Below are positions 5,465 through 7,876 of a DNA stretch of 7,876 nt, in pieces. The stretch comes from Candidatus Hydrogenedentota bacterium (GTDB lineage Bacteria; Hydrogenedentota; Hydrogenedentia; Hydrogenedentales; CAITNO01), in the NCBI GenBank assembly GCA_029554925.1, contig JAKPUV010001032.1, forward strand, positions 1-7,876. The letters are read 5' to 3'. Below the pieces are notes generated by a model. The model made no database searches, was not told the DNA's origin, and saw only the letters and a list, made by a program, of their open reading frames with translations. A program made the position numbers and the translations under genes. Position 1 is the stretch's first letter. Every line of letters begins with the position of its first letter.

Positions 5465-6790
5465 CTATTCCTCCCGTTTGGCCCCTTGCCGGTGGGCGCG
5501 CCGGTAGCTCCATGACACGGCCAGCATCATGACCGCCAGCAGCACGCTCATGGAAAGGGCGAGAATGTTCGTGTTGCGGATGCCCTCGTTCACGTCCCCG
5601 CGCATCAGCCAGCCGATGACCTCCTCCTGCACCACGGGGCCGATGCTGCCGATGCCGTTTACGAGCCCGGCCACGGCTACCGCGTTCGCCCCCCCGGCCA
5701 CGGAAATGGCGGCCGCGCCCGTCAGCAGGCTGTCGGGCCCGTAGACCATGAACCCGACGAACCCGAAGCACAGGGCGATGGTGAGCGGGTTGGTTCCCGC
5801 GTACATGACGGCGATGTAGCCCAGAATGGCGCCGACGGACATGGTGAAGCAGAGCATGGGCCAGTTGCCGCGGAACCACTTGTCCAGGGCGTACCCGGCG
5901 ACAATGGTGCCCCCGATGCCCGCCCAGTCAAAGATGGTGGAGTAGTAACTGGCATCGGCGACGCTGAGCCCCTGCAGGTTGAGGAAGGCGGGCAGCCAGG
6001 AGTCGAGGGCGTAGCGCAGGAACTTCACGCAGAAATAGCTGCACCCCATGATGAGGATGAGGGGGCTGAAGGCCACCTTGAGGTACTCCGAGAGGGACAC
6101 ATGCTCCTCCTCGGAGGACTGCACCGCCCGGTTCGCCTCGCGGGACGCGTCCACAATGGGCTCCAGCCCCACGTCCTCCGGCTTGTCGCGCTGCCAGAAA
6201 TAGAGCAGCCACCACACGGCCAGGGTGAGGGCGCTCATGCCGAAAAAGGCCCAGCGCCACCCGGCATGCCAAAGCAGCAGGCCCCCCGCGTACTTGAAGA
6301 GCAGGTTTCCGACGATGTGGTTCGTCGTCCAGATGCCCATCACCGTGCCGCGCTCCTTTTCGCGCAGCCACCGGGAGACCCCGCCCACGCACCCGGGCCA
6401 GCCGCTGGCCTGCACCAGCCCGTTGATGAACATGAACACCAGAAAGGTGGCGAAGGAGTTGGCGAAGCCGAAGACGGTGTTACACACGATGGAGACGCCC
6501 AGCCCCCCCAGCATGATGACCCGGGGGCCCCACTTGCGGCCCACGAAACTGTTGATGAACTGGCCGAGCATGTAGGCGAACAGGAAAGCGGTCCAGATGT
6601 GGGCCGTGTCGCTCAGCTCCCAGTTCATCTCCTCGGCGATCAGGGTCTTGCAGATCGTGAAGACCTTGCGGGTGAGATAATAGCCGGCGTAGCCGGTGTA
6701 GGTGGCAATGAGGATGCGCCAGCGCCATTTCCACTGCTCGGAGGTCAGCGGGGGCATTTCGGCGCTGTCGGGAGCGGGTACTGCGGGCAT
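5465..6790 (-). CDS. MFS transporter, organophosphate:phosphate antiporter (OPA/GlpT-UhpT) family
   Basis: The protein has 441 residues and about 12 hydrophobic segments. The start is the ATG at 6790-6788, with GGAAGGAA upstream (about 8 nt). The first half has TGYAGYYLTRKVF with Arg41, matching the essential arginine of GlpT/UhpT (YFxRKNF), then GLVQASGWPGCV and REKERGTVMGIWTTNH (His158 in the region of the GlpT substrate-site histidine), as in GlpT. A cytoplasmic loop rich in acidic residues (about 203-235) separates the halves. The second half opens SYFCVKFLRYALDSWLPAFL, placing Arg259 at the second phosphate-binding arginine. Both phosphate ligands being present favours exchange of a phosphorylated organic compound for inorganic phosphate across the inner membrane. 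The organic substrate (glycerol-3-phosphate, hexose phosphate, phosphoglycerate or other) cannot be told. It is co-transcribed with the unknown membrane protein downstream. Confidence 0.88.
   Translation of the reverse strand: MPAVPAPDSAEMPPLTSEQWKWRWRILIATYTGYAGYYLTRKVFTICKTLIAEEMNWELSDTAHIWTAFLFAYMLGQFINSFVGRKWGPRVIMLGGLGVSIVCNTVFGFANSFATFLVFMFINGLVQASGWPGCVGGVSRWLREKERGTVMGIWTTNHIVGNLLFKYAGGLLLWHAGWRWAFFGMSALTLAVWWLLYFWQRDKPEDVGLEPIVDASREANRAVQSSEEEHVSLSEYLKVAFSPLILIMGCSYFCVKFLRYALDSWLPAFLNLQGLSVADASYYSTIFDWAGIGGTIVAGYALDKWFRGNWPMLCFTMSVGAILGYIAVMYAGTNPLTIALCFGFVGFMVYGPDSLLTGAAAISVAGGANAVAVAGLVNGIGSIGPVVQEEVIGWLMRGDVNEGIRNTNILALSMSVLLAVMMLAVSWSYRRAHRQGAKREE
5469..5475 (-). promoter_or_regulatory. 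Ribosome-binding site for a GTG start inside the transporter gene
   Basis: TCCTCCC on the + strand reads GGGAGGA on the coding strand, centred about 8-10 nt before the GTG at 5461. It overlaps the last codons of the transporter and supports the non-ATG start and coupled translation. Confidence 0.7.
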
Positions 6791-6797
6791 GGCGTGG

Positions 6798-6805
6798 TTC
6801 CTTCC
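6798..6805 (-). promoter_or_regulatory. Ribosome-binding site fixing the OPA transporter start
   Basis: TTCCTTCC on the + strand gives GGAAGGAA on the coding strand, with its AAGGA core 8 nt before the ATG at 6790. The upstream in-frame GTG at 6823 would translate through this site, so it is rejected. Confidence 0.7.
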
Positions 6806-6842
6806 GGGGGCACAGTCTGCCACACCGCGCCCGGGAAAACAA

Positions 6843-6900
6843 CCCGCGCCCGCCGCGCGCGGGCGCGCCGCCCCCCGTTTCCGGCGCGGCGCGGGGGGCC
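6843..6900. other. Almost A/T-free block with competing GC hairpins in the divergent gap
   Basis: Apart from three T's near 6878-6880 the block is entirely G and C. CGCGCCCGC (6845-6853) pairs perfectly with GCGGGCGCG (6859-6867). CGCGCCG (6864-6870) can pair with CGGCGCG (6882-6888). CCCCCC (6871-6876) can pair with GGGGGG (6893-6898). These stems overlap and exclude one another. The block sits between the transporter start and the tRNA promoter, and no gene is seen in it. It may be a terminator/insulator-like structure or simply unselected GC-rich spacer. Confidence 0.5.
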
Positions 6901-6959
6901 CGCACCGGCAAAGCGCATGGCGGACAAGGGGTTCCGAAACCCTGGAATCCGGGCGATCC

Positions 6960-6989
6960 TTGACACGCGGGGCCTCCGTCTGTCATAGT
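6960..6989 (+). promoter_or_regulatory. Sigma70-type promoter for the tRNA-Leu/tig unit
   Basis: A perfect TTGACA (6960-6965) is followed after 18 bp by CATAGT (6984-6989; 4 of 6 to TATAAT). Transcription would begin near 6996, leaving a leader of roughly 108 nt before the tRNA. It is the only clear -35/-10 pair in the 313-bp gap. Confidence 0.6.
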
Positions 6990-7044
6990 ATCCCCCACTG
7001 CGGGCCCTGCCTTTGCGTTTCCGGGAGATGCGTTTCATGCGAAC

Positions 7045-7076
7045 CATGCCCCGGCGGGCATGTTTCCGCGTTTTTT
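7045..7076 (+). terminator. Hairpin plus T-tract in the tRNA leader (attenuator-like or small-RNA end)
   Basis: CATGCCC (7045-7051) and GGGCATG (7056-7062) form a perfect 7-bp stem with loop CGGC. Three further pairs lie outside one mismatch. TTT follows directly and TTTTTT stands at 7071-7076. The T-run is split by CCGCG, so termination would be inefficient. It lies between the promoter near 6960 and the tRNA at 7104. Confidence 0.4.
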
Positions 7077-7103
7077 CCGTGTTTTGCACCACATGGACGG
7101 CCC

Positions 7104-7188
7104 GGGCGAGTGGCGGAACTGGCAGACGCGCTGGATTTAGGTTCCAGTGCCGAAAGGTGTGCGGGTTCAAGTCCCGCCTCGCCCACCA
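7104..7188 (+). tRNA. tRNA-Leu (anticodon UAG), CCA encoded
   Basis: The acceptor stem GGGCGAG (7104-7110) pairs with CTCGCCC (7178-7184), followed by discriminator A and encoded CCA (7185-7188). The anticodon arm CTGGA / TTTAGGT / TCCAG (7131-7147) gives anticodon TAG at 7138-7140, reading CUA and probably other CUN codons. A long variable arm (TGCC-GAAA-GGTGT, 7148-7160) marks a class II tRNA. The T-arm GCGGG-TTCAAGT-CCCGC (7161-7177) is perfect. The 85-nt length is normal for tRNA-Leu. It lies 32 nt before the tig start with no terminator between, so it is probably cut from a tRNA-tig primary transcript. Confidence 0.97.
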
Positions 7189-7220
7189 GACGAAGAACAA
7201 CTTGGAGCGGATTTCCCACA

Positions 7221-7876
7221 ATGAGCGACATGGACAGCAAGAACGACGCCCTTGAGAACACCGACGCCGCGGCCGAGCCCGAAGTGGAGACGGCCGCCGC
7301 TCCGGAGGAGATGGACGAGGTTTCCGGCATGGAGGAGCAGGAGGAGGAGAAGTTCACCTTCGCCGTGGACCCGGTCTTCGACCTCCAGTACAAGGGCGAC
7401 TGCGCCTACGAGGTGAAAATCACCGTCGCCGCGGCGAATCTCGAGAAGGAGACCACCACCCAGTTTGACGAGCTCAAGGAGCTGGTGGAGCTTCCCGGCT
7501 TCCGCAAGGGCAAGGCCCCGATGAAGCTGCTGCAGAACAAGTTCGGCCGCAACGTGAAGGCCGAGGTGGTCGGCAAGCTGGTGGAGGAGTCCTTCAAGAA
7601 GCTTGTGGAGGACGAGAAGCTCCGCGTCTGGAAGACCCCGGAGGTCGAGGGCCTCGAGGACCTCATCGAGGGGCTCAAGGAGGGCGACGACCTGGTCTTC
7701 TCCCTGTCCTTCGACGTGGCCCCCCGCTGCGACCTGGGCAACTACCGCGGCATCGAGGTCGAGAAGCCCGTCGTCACCGTCACGGAGGACGAGGTCCGCC
7801 AGGCGATGGACGGCGCCCGCGAGCGCATGCTCACCTTCGTGAGCGTCGAGGACGCCGTGCAGGCGGAGGACCAGGC
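7221..7876 (+). CDS. tig: Trigger factor (ribosome-associated chaperone and prolyl isomerase), 3' truncated by window
   Basis: The frame is open from the ATG at 7221 to the window end (218 codons). The signature GFRKGKAP, the ribosome-docking loop, lies at residues 93-100. Upstream YKGDCAYEVKITVAAANL matches the start of the usual ribosome-binding domain, and downstream DLVFSLSFDVAPRCDLGNYR is the usual end of that domain with the linker to the FKBP-like PPIase domain, which is cut off by the window. In E. coli the loop is near residues 43-50, so this protein carries about 50 extra N-terminal residues. They are strongly acidic and Ala-rich (EVETAAAPEEMDE, MEEQEEEK) and probably disordered. 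The best ribosome-binding site is GGAG at 7204-7207, 13 nt before the ATG, which is a long spacing. A start further in has no better site. Trigger factor acts at the ribosome exit tunnel on nascent chains. Confidence 0.93.
   Translation, partial: MSDMDSKNDALENTDAAAEPEVETAAAPEEMDEVSGMEEQEEEKFTFAVDPVFDLQYKGDCAYEVKITVAAANLEKETTTQFDELKELVELPGFRKGKAPMKLLQNKFGRNVKAEVVGKLVEESFKKLVEDEKLRVWKTPEVEGLEDLIEGLKEGDDLVFSLSFDVAPRCDLGNYRGIEVEKPVVTVTEDEVRQAMDGARERMLTFVSVEDAVQAEDQ

Noticed and set aside
6791..6823. Earlier GTG start at 6823 for the transporter
   Set aside because: It has no ribosome-binding site, and the ATG at 6790 has a good one at proper distance. The extra residues are unlike transporter N-termini.
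6101..6988. 295-codon + strand open frame antisense to the transporter
   Set aside because: It mirrors the OPA transporter, and its product is rich in His, Gly, Pro and Glu with no domain. It then runs into the GC-only block.
7013..7255. 80-codon + strand frame through the tRNA
   Set aside because: It reads through tRNA-Leu and into the start of tig in another frame. At most its first codons could be a leader peptide.

Overview
The window is GC-rich bacterial chromosome. It looks like an uncultured member of the PVC/Hydrogenedentota/Lentisphaerota-type lineages. Three things suggest this: a DUF1559-type prepilin with the long C-terminal '[15 protein letters not shown]' signature, a non-HemE uroporphyrinogen-decarboxylase-family protein, and an interspersed palindromic repeat whose translations (TGMSA, DRNVCP, ADIPVC) I recall from spurious proteins in those groups. 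The lineage call is inference from memory; no search was run.

Layout. (1) 2-1048, + strand: C-terminal part of an Eco57I/TaqI-type adenine-specific DNA methyltransferase, visibly less GC-rich than the rest. (2) 1035-1445: remains of a second gene whose start overlaps the methylase stop. It is broken by a frameshift and split by copy 1 of an 83-bp palindromic repeat. (3) 1453-1570: two 24-bp tandem units and copy 2 of the repeat, which supplies the last codons and stop of the next gene. (4) 1531-2640, - strand: UroD-family protein. (5) 2731-3243, + strand: four-helix membrane protein of DUF2269/CopD-like type, divergent from the UroD gene. (6) 3310-3699, + strand: small secreted Cys/His-rich protein behind a near-consensus promoter. 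(7) 3774-4766, + strand: prepilin-like protein, ended by a perfect 15-bp hairpin shared with the convergent operon. (8) 6790-4829, - strand: two-gene operon of an organophosphate:phosphate antiporter (OPA family, MFS) and an unrecognised polytopic membrane protein, with a 3-nt gap and a GTG start. (9) 6791-7103: intergenic region with a GC-only, hairpin-rich block, a sigma70-type promoter and a hairpin/T-tract. (10) 7104-7188: tRNA-Leu(UAG). (11) 7221 to the window end: trigger factor (tig) with an unusual acidic N-terminal extension.

The genes do not form one pathway. The left edge looks like the decaying end of a restriction-modification locus colonised by repeats. The middle holds envelope and transport genes. 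The right edge is housekeeping (tRNA and ribosome-associated chaperone). The least ordinary signal is the 83-bp palindrome-of-palindromes repeat and its effect on the two genes it touches. No complete new multi-gene system is evident.
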